The position numbers were made by a program, and so were the translations under genes. Below are positions 9,201-17,343 of a stretch of DNA of 64,000 bases, in pieces (position 1 is the first letter of the stretch; the number at the start of each line of letters is the position of its first letter). The notes under the pieces are model-generated. The model saw nothing but the letters and a program-made list of their open reading frames with translations. It searched no databases and had not been told where the DNA came from. The stretch comes from Spirosoma sp963826425 (GTDB taxonomy: Bacteria > Bacteroidota > Bacteroidia > Cytophagales > Spirosomataceae), in assembly GCA_963826425.1 (NCBI GenBank), contig CAWGWS010000004.1:1886658-1950657 (forward strand), in the 5' to 3' direction.

Positions 9201-10666
9201 GCGGCTATGATGGCGAACGAAACGGTCGAGGCCATCGGGCCAAACATCTTGCCTTCAATACCCGTCAGCGAAAGAATGGGCAGATAGACAATCAAAATAA
9301 TAATCTCGCCAAAAGCTGCCGACCGCCGGATCGCCGATGCCGACTCGAATACCGCTTCGTCCATCTCATCAGCGTTCAGTGTTCGCCCGGTAAAGCGTTT
9401 TTCCTGCCCGAAATGGTGCAGCACGGCCTCAACAATGATGATGGAGCCATCCACAATCAGGCCGAAGTCGATGGCTCCCAGACTCATCAGGTTGGCCGAT
9501 ATACCCAACGTTTTCATCATGCCGAGCGTAAAGAGCATGGCCAGCGGAATGACCGACGCCACAATTACCGCAGCCCGCCAGCTGCCCATCAGCAGCAGCA
9601 GCACGAATACCACAATCAGCCCGCCTTCGAGCAAATTGTGTTCAACGGTGCTGATGCTTTTATCGATGAGTTTAGTCCGGTCAATAAACGGTACAATCTT
9701 GATTCCCGCCGGTAAACTGGCCTGAATGCGTGCAATACGAGCTTTTACCCCTTTGATGGTCGTTTCGGAATCGGCTCCTTTCAGCATCAAAACAATGCCG
9801 CCCACGGCTTCACCCTCACCATTTCGGGTCATGGCTCCAAACCGCACGGCGTGACCAAATTGCACCGTCGCTACGTTCCCGATGCGCACGGGCAAACCAT
9901 TTTTGGTGTGGATAACCGTGTTTTCGATGTCTTTCAGGCTGCTCACCGCGCCTTCGCCCCGGATGAAATACGCCTGATTATTGCGCTCGATATAAGAGCC
10001 ACCGGTGTTGGCATTATTGCGCGACATGGCGTCGGCCAGTTCGGTCAGCGTAATGCCCGCGGCCCGTAACCGGTTAGGGTCGATGGCTACTTCGTATTGC
10101 TTTAGAAAACCCCCGAAACTGCTTATTTCGACGACGCCCGCAATTCCCGCCAGTTGCCGCTTCACAATCCAGTCCTGTATGGAGCGAAGTTCAGTCAGTG
10201 AGTATTTGCCCTCATAACCCGGTTGCGGCACGAGTGTGTACTGGTAAATCTCGCCGAGGCCGGTGGTAATGGGAGCCATAAAAGGGCGTCCGTAATCGGC
10301 CGGAATGTCTTTGAGCGCGTTCTGCATCTGCTCCGATACCAATTGCCGCGCGTTAAGCATCTCGGTGTCTTCCGAAAAGACGACCGTAATGACCGACAAA
10401 CCGAGTTTAGATACCGACCGGATTTCCTCAATGCCCTGTAAATTGGCCATGGCCAGTTCGAGCGGGGTGGTAATGAATCGTTCAGCCTCCTGCGCGGCTA
10501 AAGCGGGTGTCTGGGTGATGATAACAACCTGATTGTTGGTAATGTCGGGTACGGCGTCGACGGGCAGGTTATACGCTGAGTAGCTACCCCAGCCTATCAG
10601 GGCCAGCACAAAGGCTCCAATGACGAGTTTGTTCCGAATGCTGAATCGGATGATTGTATCGAACAT
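6254..10666 (-). CDS. CusA/CzcA-family metal-efflux RND transporter fused to a TolC-like outer membrane efflux domain
   Basis: Proton-driven heavy-metal pump with its outer-membrane channel domain attached. Residues 1 to about 1035 are a complete HME-class RND protein; the TM4 motif DFGLIVDGSIIIVEA near 398 carries the acidic residues typical of CzcA/CusA. RND homology ends near VLPVLYSLVAPKEKAG. Residues about 1044-1065 (MLLLLLASMTGSLKAQ) look like the signal peptide of an ancestral TolC-type protein kept as an internal hydrophobic segment. Residues about 1080-1470 are outer-membrane-efflux-protein repeats with long helices (QLLGIE end). Usual CusA length is about 1040, usual TolC-like about 420, so the sum fits a true fusion. 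Such fusions are known in Bacteroidota. There is no separate cusC gene in the operon, which agrees. Metal specificity is not determined by what I can see. Confidence 0.95.
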   Translation of the reverse strand: MFDTIIRFSIRNKLVIGAFVLALIGWGSYSAYNLPVDAVPDITNNQVVIITQTPALAAQEAERFITTPLELAMANLQGIEEIRSVSKLGLSVITVVFSEDTEMLNARQLVSEQMQNALKDIPADYGRPFMAPITTGLGEIYQYTLVPQPGYEGKYSLTELRSIQDWIVKRQLAGIAGVVEISSFGGFLKQYEVAIDPNRLRAAGITLTELADAMSRNNANTGGSYIERNNQAYFIRGEGAVSSLKDIENTVIHTKNGLPVRIGNVATVQFGHAVRFGAMTRNGEGEAVGGIVLMLKGADSETTIKGVKARIARIQASLPAGIKIVPFIDRTKLIDKSISTVEHNLLEGGLIVVFVLLLLMGSWRAAVIVASVIPLAMLFTLGMMKTLGISANLMSLGAIDFGLIVDGSIIIVEAVLHHFGQEKRFTGRTLNADEMDEAVFESASAIRRSAAFGEIIILIVYLPILSLTGIEGKMFGPMASTVSFAIIAALVLSLTYVPMMSALLLPKNMELKRTFSDRLMDWLYQHYEPAAKTALRWRKTTLAVAVAMLVGVVLLFGTLGGEFIPQLDEGDIAIDFRMPSGTSLSATIDATLKAERALKSRFHEVKQIVARIGASEVPTDPMNVEQCDLMITMKDHSTWTNATNREDMSQKMGAVLAQEVPGSSSEFTQPIQMRFNEMITGVKSDIVVKIFGDDLQKLFERASTAGRLIETVPGVAGVRVEQTVGLPQINIDYNRQKMGQYGLAVADVNRLIKAGFAGEITGPVYEGEQRYDMAVRLDSNSRQNLSDISNLYVPLPNPTGESTKSIPLSEVATVRYVQAPAQISHDNAKRRITVGVSIRGRDVESVVHDIQQKIERQVKLPPGYYYAYGGAFENLQRAKDRLSVAVPVSLFLIFVLLFATFNSLRYALLIFSSIPLAAVGGVLALWIRDMPFSISAGVGFIALFGVAVLNGIVLIGFLNDLEKSGEHALYERIMHGLRVRFRPVIITASVASLGFLPMALSTSAGAEVQKPLATVVIGGLITATLLTLLVLPVLYSLVAPKEKAGAGQPKASGVVAGMLLLLLASMTGSLKAQPTTAGSVTSTPGTLATAVTLPQTLDLANRQSLLIQSSSLEIGQQQALIGAAFDPGKTAVEVQLGQTQAQPFDYILGATQTFALPGFYRAQRQLYTSNATAAERRLSLRRVQLYGAIKQAYYQLLFDNQLVTLLHRQDSLYQMSSRAATVRYQTGETNRLEQVSAETRLQSIRLRQLTLRATIEAHRRTLQLLVNTSEPVPIDTTVTLRRDLPVSVAALLVSDSVSLSNPALAVLQQERTISRNQTILEQQRLKPDLLIGYYNQSINREAGFNVLQAGVSVPLFKQATKARINAARLNEQLTDVNLQYAQAQLTGQLSILERNAETGRAAVAYYEQNALPQARLIRETALRSYRAGEINYVEFFQAVQQAFTIEEEYLNTVFAYTTVIIQLEQLLGIE

Positions 10667-10790
10667 GAATTGAGTAACGAATTTGAAGTGGCCCGCTACT
10701 GCGGAACGAATTGCTATTTGCCTCGGACTAACTATGTAGCGCTGTACCTGAACAGAAGCAGCGCTTCCCGTTTGATATAACTACAAGGCA

Positions 10791-10840
10791 TTATGGTGAT
10801 GCCATAACGCATTGGGTCCGGCCCTACGCCACGCGTAGGG
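10791..10840. promoter_or_regulatory. Two short palindromes upstream of the efflux pump gene
   Basis: In the 196-nt gap between the His-rich gene and the CusA-TolC gene are TTATGG-N5-CCATAA (10791-10807) and CCCTACGC-CAC-GCGTAGGG (10822-10840). Neither is followed by a T-run, so they are not obvious terminators. They could be operator half-sites for a metal regulator or an RNA hairpin that sets the expression ratio inside the operon. No regulator gene lies nearby. Confidence 0.35.
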
Positions 10841-10862
10841 AGACAAAAAGGTAAAAAACAAT

Positions 10863-11252
10863 TCAGCGCCGGGGTGGCTGAAACAGGGAGGAGAGGGCCT
10901 GCCGGGCATTGAAATGACGCAGGCAGAATACAGCCACGGCGGGTAGCTCGTGTACCAGTGGCTCGCAGGGAGAAAGCCGGAGAATACTGGTAAAATCGTA
11001 GGTCGAATGACCGCCGTCGAACGAAGGCAGGCGACTGTGGTTATGCTTGGACGTTTTGTGGTGCTGCGAATCGGAGCGGTAATGCTCCATCAGAAACGCC
11101 CAGACGCTCAGATTTTGGCCTTCTTCGCGCTGATGCTCATGAAAGTGCGTCACCAGTTCAGGCAACCGGATAACCTGCTCGGCACTCATTGATGGCACCA
11201 GGCTGCCGCCAAAAAGAAGTAAAGCCAGTCCGATAGCGAGTAGTTGCTTCAT
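10863..11252 (-). CDS. Small secreted histidine-rich protein of the metal-efflux operon
   Basis: A 129-residue protein with a cleavable signal (LLAIGLALLLFGGSLVPSMSA) and a His-rich middle: HFHEH near 37, then EHYRSDSQHHKTSKHNHS near 60-80, and two cysteines in the last third. It is the first gene upstream of the CusA-TolC fusion and on the same strand, so a periplasmic metal-binding or metal-sensing role is a reasonable inference, but I do not recognise a named family. The ATG at 11252 is preferred over the TTG just before it. The C-terminus is basic and proline-ending with no anchor. Confidence 0.8.
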   Translation of the reverse strand: MKQLLAIGLALLLFGGSLVPSMSAEQVIRLPELVTHFHEHQREEGQNLSVWAFLMEHYRSDSQHHKTSKHNHSRLPSFDGGHSTYDFTSILRLSPCEPLVHELPAVAVFCLRHFNARQALSSLFQPPRR

Positions 11253-11371
11253 CAACGAAAAAAATCAGCCTGTTCAGGGTAAGCCTTTCAGGCCTAGTGC
11301 TGACCAAATAACGGGCAAACGAATCAAATCGTTGTTAACTCAGATTCGGCGCGTCGATATTTGGAATTGGT

Positions 11372-12820
11372 CTACGGCGACGCAAGCGCATCCGGTTGAT
11401 CTGTTTTCGAAAAGGGCCATTGCTTCCGGTAGCCTGCTGAGAGCAGATACGCTATAACGCCAACCGCCGTAACGGCTAGGCCCGACCGCATAAACGTCAG
11501 GCCGGTCGAGTAAAACACGAACAGCCACACGCCGATGGCCAGCAGCACAGGCAGCGGGTACAGCGGCATCTGGAAGGGGAAGTTCTCGCGGGTGGCGGTC
11601 CGTCGGCGGTGCAGCAGCAACAGACCCACCGCCTGCCCCACAAACTGGATCATGATGCGCATAGCCAGAATCGCCGTAATCACATCGCCGAGCCGGAACA
11701 GCAGACTAAACACAAATCCCAGCCCGCCCAAAAACAACAGCGATACGTACGGAAACTGTTTGGTGGGATGCAGTTTGGCGAAGATCCGGAAAAACTGCCC
11801 GTCGGCGGCAGCGGCATACGGAACCCGTGAATACCCCAGCAACACCGCGAACAGCGAGGAGAACGCTACCAGCAAGACCAGCACCGTAGCGAACCGGGCA
11901 GCGCCAGGTCCATACAACGTCTCGACAAACGTGCTGACAATGAACTGGCTCTCCTGCGCTATCTGCCAGGGAACTACGCTTACCACGCTGATATTCATGA
12001 GCAGATACAGCCCCGCAATGCCAATAATGGAAATAAACATACTGGCAGGGATGTTACGGGCGGGCCGCTGAATTTCGCCCCCCAAGTGGCACACGTTGTA
12101 GTAGCCGAGGTAGCAGTAAATAGTCTGCACCGACGCACTACCCAGACCCGCAGCCAATATTCCCCCACTTATCGACCCCACTGAGCCAAGCGTTTCGCTG
12201 AGCGGAATGCGGATATTGGTCAAACCACCCACAATAATCCAGCCTAGAGTCAGCAGCACCGCCCCCCACATCACCAGCCCGATTTTTCCTACCGAGTCAA
12301 TCTTGCGGTAAAGCAGCGCGATAATCAGTAATACGACACCGCCCGACACCGCCCGGTGCTGCCAGTCATTCAATGGAACCAGGTACGACGCGTATTGCGA
12401 GAAGCCAATAGCTCCCGATGCCAGCACCAGCGGAGCCTGGATCAGCGTTTGCCAGACGTAGAGGAACGATAAGAGTTTACCCCATTTCCGTTCGCCGTAA
12501 GATATCTTGAGAAAGTTGTAACTGCCCCCCGCCCTCGGAAAAGCCGCCCCCAGTTCGGACCACACAAAGGCGTCGACAAGTGAAACGACCGCACCCAGTA
12601 CCCAGGCCCACAAAAACAGCGGTCCGCCCAGCGTTTTGATAACCAGCGGCAGCACGACAAAGGGGCCGATACCCACCATGTCAATCATGTTCAGAGCCGT
12701 TCCCTGGATCAGCGTTAACCGGCGGGGTAAATCATCTGGAGCGGCCGTGGATGAATCCGTGTGGGCTGTAGAATCAATCAAGTGAGTGGCGGTAAAAGCG
12801 AATATATCTGTAACGGCCAA
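11372..12820 (-). CDS. APC-superfamily amino acid permease
   Basis: Inner-membrane amino acid (or polyamine) transporter of about 480 residues with about a dozen hydrophobic helices. The first helix carries the APC signature region GTALNMIDMVGIGPFVVLP, and helix 2-3 has SELGAAFPRAGGSYNFL, both typical of the AmAT/APC group. No ATG precedes helix 1 in frame; the reading frame begins with TTG at 12820, with another TTG at 12781 as alternative, so the N-terminus is uncertain. It stands alone, divergent from the small secreted gene at 12957. Substrate cannot be told. Confidence 0.88.
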   Translation of the reverse strand: MAVTDIFAFTATHLIDSTAHTDSSTAAPDDLPRRLTLIQGTALNMIDMVGIGPFVVLPLVIKTLGGPLFLWAWVLGAVVSLVDAFVWSELGAAFPRAGGSYNFLKISYGERKWGKLLSFLYVWQTLIQAPLVLASGAIGFSQYASYLVPLNDWQHRAVSGGVVLLIIALLYRKIDSVGKIGLVMWGAVLLTLGWIIVGGLTNIRIPLSETLGSVGSISGGILAAGLGSASVQTIYCYLGYYNVCHLGGEIQRPARNIPASMFISIIGIAGLYLLMNISVVSVVPWQIAQESQFIVSTFVETLYGPGAARFATVLVLLVAFSSLFAVLLGYSRVPYAAAADGQFFRIFAKLHPTKQFPYVSLLFLGGLGFVFSLLFRLGDVITAILAMRIMIQFVGQAVGLLLLHRRRTATRENFPFQMPLYPLPVLLAIGVWLFVFYSTGLTFMRSGLAVTAVGVIAYLLSAGYRKQWPFSKTDQPDALASP

Positions 12821-12956
12821 CGGCCAAAGCAGTTTTAAAAGTTCGCAAAACGGGGTTGTGTCACCATCTAAACGTGTAGAAATCAGCTCTGAATTTATCT
12901 GAACAAAATTGGTAGACTAAGCCTTTTATAGGGTAATTCTAAAAACTCAACTCATT

Positions 12957-13346
12957 ATGAAATCCATTCAAATGCTTAGTGCAGGTCTCCTGCTGGGTTT
13001 AGCCATTGAGGTGTCGGCCCAGGCAACTGGTCCGCAAACCAAACAGGCAGCCGCAAAGAAAACGCCCGCCACCGCTCTCAAACGAACGGGTAGTGGCAAA
13101 ATGGCCGAGGGTGTAAGCCGCAGTGGTAACACCAACCTATCGCCGGTCCAGTCAACCAATCAGCCAACGCTAAAGATTGCCCCGCAACCCAAGACGGCAA
13201 CCAAAGCCAAAAGCACCCAGAAAGGCACGGCCAGCGATGGTGGTCTGACCACGACCGGAGCCCCGAATAATGGCACTGACAAAAAAGTAGTACCAACAGC
13301 AGACCGGAAGAAGGTAAAAGCTGACGGGCCGAAGGACAATAATTAA
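12957..13346 (+). CDS. Small secreted low-complexity basic protein A
   Basis: No recognised domain. The 129 residues start with a signal peptide (MKSIQMLSAGLLLGLAIEVSAQ) followed by a disordered-looking chain rich in Lys, Thr, Ala, Pro, Gly and Asn, with almost no hydrophobic core. A short block KRTGSGKMAEGVSRSGNTN resembles KRATGKLGPEATQNGNMN in the next gene, so the two are probably paralogues. The next gene begins 13 nt after the stop, so they form an operon. Export to the periplasm or outside is supported by the signal only. Confidence 0.75.
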   Translation: MKSIQMLSAGLLLGLAIEVSAQATGPQTKQAAAKKTPATALKRTGSGKMAEGVSRSGNTNLSPVQSTNQPTLKIAPQPKTATKAKSTQKGTASDGGLTTTGAPNNGTDKKVVPTADRKKVKADGPKDNN

Positions 13347-13359
13347 ACAGCAACGTACT

Positions 13360-13878
13360 ATGAAAAAGATAATCGTTTTCAGCATTGCCTTTGGCGTACT
13401 GACGGTGGGTCAGACCATGGCGCAGGAAACCCCGGCCACCAAAGCCGGTAAGCAGGAAATGTCCGGCCCAGGCGTGAAAAAGCGGGCCACCGGAAAACTC
13501 GGTCCTGAAGCGACCCAGAACGGAAATATGAATAACACCAGCACGCGGGTGAAATTTACCGAAGGCAGTACGTCGCAGGGAACAGCCAGTATCCCCTCAC
13601 CGGGCGGAGCCAAAGGCACCAACGTGCGGGTGAACCAAAAAAGCAATACGGCAACCAGCACGGAGTCCACATCGGGCAAAACGGGTGCTCAAAGACCTGC
13701 GTCAACGGCAGCCGTGCAGAAAGAAGCCCGCACCAGCGATAAAAACGTATCGACCGGATACCCGCAACCCGCCAGTGTTAAGCAACCCGGAAACGCGATG
13801 AGTCCCCGCCAGAAAGTTCGTGCAAAAACCACTCGTGGCATGGGCCAGCGCCCCGACCCCAAGCCCGCCGATAATTAA
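13360..13878 (+). CDS. Small secreted low-complexity basic protein B
   Basis: A 172-residue protein with signal peptide (MKKIIVFSIAFGVLTVGQTMAQ) and then a Thr/Ser/Lys/Gly/Pro-rich chain without predicted fold, strongly basic, ending in DPKPADN. It shares the composition and a short KKRATGK..GNMN block with the gene before it and the same operon. No family is recognised. A strong hairpin terminator follows. Such sequences are often lineage-restricted secreted proteins. Confidence 0.75.
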   Translation: MKKIIVFSIAFGVLTVGQTMAQETPATKAGKQEMSGPGVKKRATGKLGPEATQNGNMNNTSTRVKFTEGSTSQGTASIPSPGGAKGTNVRVNQKSNTATSTESTSGKTGAQRPASTAAVQKEARTSDKNVSTGYPQPASVKQPGNAMSPRQKVRAKTTRGMGQRPDPKPADN

Positions 13879-13930
13879 AGATTCCTGTTGATTCAGTAAG
13901 GCATCTCTGGATCTTGGTCCGGGGATAGAG

Positions 13931-13967
13931 AAAAAGGCCGTCACGCTCCAGCATGACGGCCTTTTTT
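13931..13967. terminator. Bidirectional intrinsic terminator
   Basis: AAAAAGGCCGTCA (13931-13943) pairs with TGACGGCCTTTTT (13954-13966) around a 10-nt loop, giving an A-run before and T-run after the GC stem. It serves both the small secreted genes from the left and the TonB receptor gene from the right. Confidence 0.92.
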
Positions 13968-14001
13968 ATGAGTTGGCAGGCGTATCCGGCCAGTCGGCAA
14001 A

Positions 14002-17000
14002 TCAGTTCAGCAATTCATCAAACGTAATACCTACGTAGTACGTCGTGCCGATATACGGGCTGCCATACGCCTGAAAATACGGCTGGTTAAACAGGTTGGT
14101 AGCGCCCACTTTGATGATCGATTTGATGCTCTGCACCTTATAGTTGACCTGCGCGTCGAGGTTATTGATGACCGGCACGATGGTATTGCTATACAGCGGT
14201 ACGCCCACTTCCGTCGGGGTACCGAAACCCTGCCACTCAAATGAACTCTGATGCTTGAACGCAATCCCAAAGCCGATGTTGGAGCCACCCACGGCCCGCT
14301 TGGTAAAGCCGAGATTCCAGCGATATTTTGGCGTGTTAAATCCGGACGTCTGTAGCTCTTCCGATGGTACGAAGTTGTTCAGTTCATTGTTGGCCAAATT
14401 ACCTGACAAACCATAGCCTTTTGGCAGCGCGTAGTTCAGACCAACCGCCCAGCCCGATGACGTAATGCGCTCGCTGCTGTTGGCCGATATGGAGTAGGCC
14501 GTGCGGGTACCACCACCGAATACACCCGATGCGGCAGGCAACAGACCCGGTGCCAGCGACGCCGTAGGCTGTAACAGAATGGCCGCCCCAATAAAGTTGG
14601 TATAGACGCTGTAATAGTAGTAGGCATCAACAAATAAACGCTTGCTGAATACACTGCGGTAGCCAATCTCGTAACTGGCTACGCGCTCTGGCTTGAACTC
14701 TTTGCGCTGGTATGGCTTCAGGCCACTCAGGTTAGCGCCAACGGCCTGCGCCTGAATAAAGCTGGGTGCGTTGGCCGTAACCTGTCTGCCCACTTCAGCA
14801 GCGATAGAGGCCTGAACCGGGGCCGATGCTAATTGGGCCGCCACCCCCTGCTGAATAGAAGCGGCTGCGGCTGAGGCAGGTAGCTGACCGGCGGCTACGG
14901 CGGCATTTACCTGCGCCGTAACGCCCGCCGTTACCTGGGCCGTTACACCGGCAACAACCTGTGGCGTAATAATGCCGGTCAGGGCCTGAATTTGCTGTTG
15001 CTGAAAGGCCGGATTGGCTCCCAGTGCGGTAATGGCCGCACCAACGGCCGTTACATTAGCGCGTGAGTACGAGTTGCCCAGGTTATACCGATCATAAAAT
15101 TCGGGCAGGCCACCCAAAAGCCGCGCCAGTGGGGTTTGCAGATCTATGTACTGGTTCTGGGTGGTTGGAATACGGAAACCGGTCTGGTACGATAACCGGA
15201 TGTTATGTTCGCCAAATGTAGCTACTGCCGAAACGCGGGGCGTAAACTGCCCGTCGAAGTTCTGGTTCTTATCGTAGCGGGTCGAAGCGGTCAGTTTTAG
15301 GTGGTCAGCAAAGAGCGATTTACTGGCCTGAATGAACGCGCCGTACTCGTTAATCTTGATTTTACCATTACGACCTTCCACCTGATCGGCAAAGAGCGTA
15401 CCGTTCGAGACAAGCTGGTATTGCCGCACGTTAGCCCCTACCAGCAGGTCAACAACTTTGACCTGATTCTTGAAGTTATAGACACCTTCGCCGTGGTACA
15501 GGGCGGAGTTATCCAGAAATCCTCCACCCTTACCGGTAGCAATAGATCCATTGCTCACAGCATTGTACAGCGTGTTGAAGGCATCTGAACCCGGTACCGG
15601 ACGCCCCTGATCGGCTACGCCCCGGGCTGTAGCCTGAGCGGCTGCGTCGGCTTGTCCGGCTCCGCGTGCCTGCGCATAAGCTCCTGCATATTCACCAAAC
15701 CACTGCTGGCTCGGCTTCCAGGCTTCGTTCAGATAAACAGTGGCCAAACCCGCCGTGTATGACTTGCCCGACCGCTCCTGTGTGGTGTAAGCCCGCACCG
15801 TGAAGTTGTCGCCCCGTAGTTCGAGTTTGCCCTGAGTCAGACTGAAATCCCGCAGTGAGTACCGGCCGTTGGCGGTATAGACTGTCGTACCAAAGCCGTA
15901 GTTGACCTGTGCAATCGCTTCAATCTTTTCGGTCAGCCGATAGTGGAGTGCGCCGTTGGCTTTAAAGCTCTTGGTATTGTAGTCAACCACATCACGCTCC
16001 TGGTATCCCGTTCTGCTAATGTTAATGTTGGGGAATAGGGGCAAGGCGGCAGCAGGTAGCCGATTCGCTGCAATTAATGCTCGCGCTACGGTTTGTAAAC
16101 TCTGCTGATTCTCGTCGCCATAAATGTTCATTCCATCGTAGTTAGACGCAGTCTGTGTCCGGTCCGACGTGTTGGCGGCATTGGTGGGGTTGTTCAGGTC
16201 GGTGTAGTTGGTGGCTTCCCAGTCTTTGGCTTTCAGATATGATAGGTTGACTTTGAACGCCAGTTTGTTGTTAAAAGCTTTGGCGTAGCGGATCGACGCG
16301 TCGTAAAAACCCGTATTGGCGGTAGGACGGTTAGACGCGCTCATCAGGCCGGTTTTTACGTTGGCACTTATGCCCTGATACAGGAACGGGCTTTTGCTGT
16401 TCATCAGAATCAGCCCCTGAATGGCGTTGGGACCATACAGAGCCGAAGCGGCACCGGGCAGAATCTCGACGCTCTCGACATCCTGCTCGGGAATACCGAC
16501 GATGTTATCGACCGGGAAGTTCAAACCCGGAGCCGAGTTGTCCATCCCGTCAATGAGCTGCACTGTCCGGGGGTTACCTGTTGCGCCGAAGCCCCGCAGG
16601 TTGATGGATTTGAACAGCAGGCCCTGCGTAGCAATGTCAACGCCTTTGATGTTGGCCAGACCGTCGTAAAAGTTGGCCGATGGCGTTGTCTGAATATCGC
16701 GCAGCCCCATTTTCTCCACCGTAACCGGCGATTTGAGAACGCTCTCTTCAATCCGCGATGCCGACACCACCACTTCCTGACCTACCAGCGCCTGCTCTTT
16801 CAGTACGATGTTCAGGTTCGTAGTCGCGGTGTTTATGGTAAACTGCTGCCCGGCAAAGCCAACGCCTGTTACGGCAATGACAAACGGGCGGGGGGTATTG
16901 GTCGATAATGAGAAGGTACCCCGTGTATCCGTAATGGTACCGATAACCTTACCTTCCACGGCGATGCTGATACCGGCCAGGGGCTCGTTGCGGATATCAT

Positions 17001-17100
17001 CCGAGATTTTGCCCGTAATCAGGGTTTGCCCAAACGTGACGAAACTGGTCAGGCAAATGACCATGAGTAGGGAGATCGACTGAGTAATTGTCTTACGCAT
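14002..17100 (-). CDS. TonB-dependent receptor with carboxypeptidase-regulatory-like N-terminus
   Basis: Outer-membrane TonB-dependent transporter of 1032 residues. Signal peptide (about 1-25), carboxypeptidase-regulatory-like domain (LITGKISDDIRNEPLAGISI), plug domain (VVVSASRIEES, LRGFGATGNPRTVQLIDGMD, EQDVESVEILPGAASALYG) and a long barrel ending in the hydrophobic-alternating YYVGITFDELLN. The ATG at 17100 is used because the upstream extension adds a redundant hydrophobic stretch. Residues about 695-790 are an unusual Ala/Val/Gln/Thr-rich stretch with repeated VTAQV/VTAGVTAQV units, probably a surface loop. No SusD-like partner is adjacent, and the gene is divergent from a Gfo/Idh/MocA gene. 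Ligand unknown. Confidence 0.94.
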   Translation of the reverse strand: MRKTITQSISLLMVICLTSFVTFGQTLITGKISDDIRNEPLAGISIAVEGKVIGTITDTRGTFSLSTNTPRPFVIAVTGVGFAGQQFTINTATTNLNIVLKEQALVGQEVVVSASRIEESVLKSPVTVEKMGLRDIQTTPSANFYDGLANIKGVDIATQGLLFKSINLRGFGATGNPRTVQLIDGMDNSAPGLNFPVDNIVGIPEQDVESVEILPGAASALYGPNAIQGLILMNSKSPFLYQGISANVKTGLMSASNRPTANTGFYDASIRYAKAFNNKLAFKVNLSYLKAKDWEATNYTDLNNPTNAANTSDRTQTASNYDGMNIYGDENQQSLQTVARALIAANRLPAAALPLFPNINISRTGYQERDVVDYNTKSFKANGALHYRLTEKIEAIAQVNYGFGTTVYTANGRYSLRDFSLTQGKLELRGDNFTVRAYTTQERSGKSYTAGLATVYLNEAWKPSQQWFGEYAGAYAQARGAGQADAAAQATARGVADQGRPVPGSDAFNTLYNAVSNGSIATGKGGGFLDNSALYHGEGVYNFKNQVKVVDLLVGANVRQYQLVSNGTLFADQVEGRNGKIKINEYGAFIQASKSLFADHLKLTASTRYDKNQNFDGQFTPRVSAVATFGEHNIRLSYQTGFRIPTTQNQYIDLQTPLARLLGGLPEFYDRYNLGNSYSRANVTAVGAAITALGANPAFQQQQIQALTGIITPQVVAGVTAQVTAGVTAQVNAAVAAGQLPASAAAASIQQGVAAQLASAPVQASIAAEVGRQVTANAPSFIQAQAVGANLSGLKPYQRKEFKPERVASYEIGYRSVFSKRLFVDAYYYYSVYTNFIGAAILLQPTASLAPGLLPAASGVFGGGTRTAYSISANSSERITSSGWAVGLNYALPKGYGLSGNLANNELNNFVPSEELQTSGFNTPKYRWNLGFTKRAVGGSNIGFGIAFKHQSSFEWQGFGTPTEVGVPLYSNTIVPVINNLDAQVNYKVQSIKSIIKVGATNLFNQPYFQAYGSPYIGTTYYVGITFDELLN

Positions 17101-17343
17101 AATATGTAGCGATAGAATAAGAATGGAGAACAAGTTATTAGTGGGCTAAAATTAGAAAGAAGTCTGTGTTTCGTGCTAAAAATTCTTGTGACGGATAAAT
17201 TTTTAGCTGATTTCTCTACAAGTTTGCGTAGTTTATTGCCAGTTAGTAACCATACAGTGACTTATGGGGCGGTCAAACCGGGAAAAGTAAAATGTGTGGC
17301 CCCGTCGCTTTAGTCATAAGCAACATTTCAACCAGGAAAAGCC

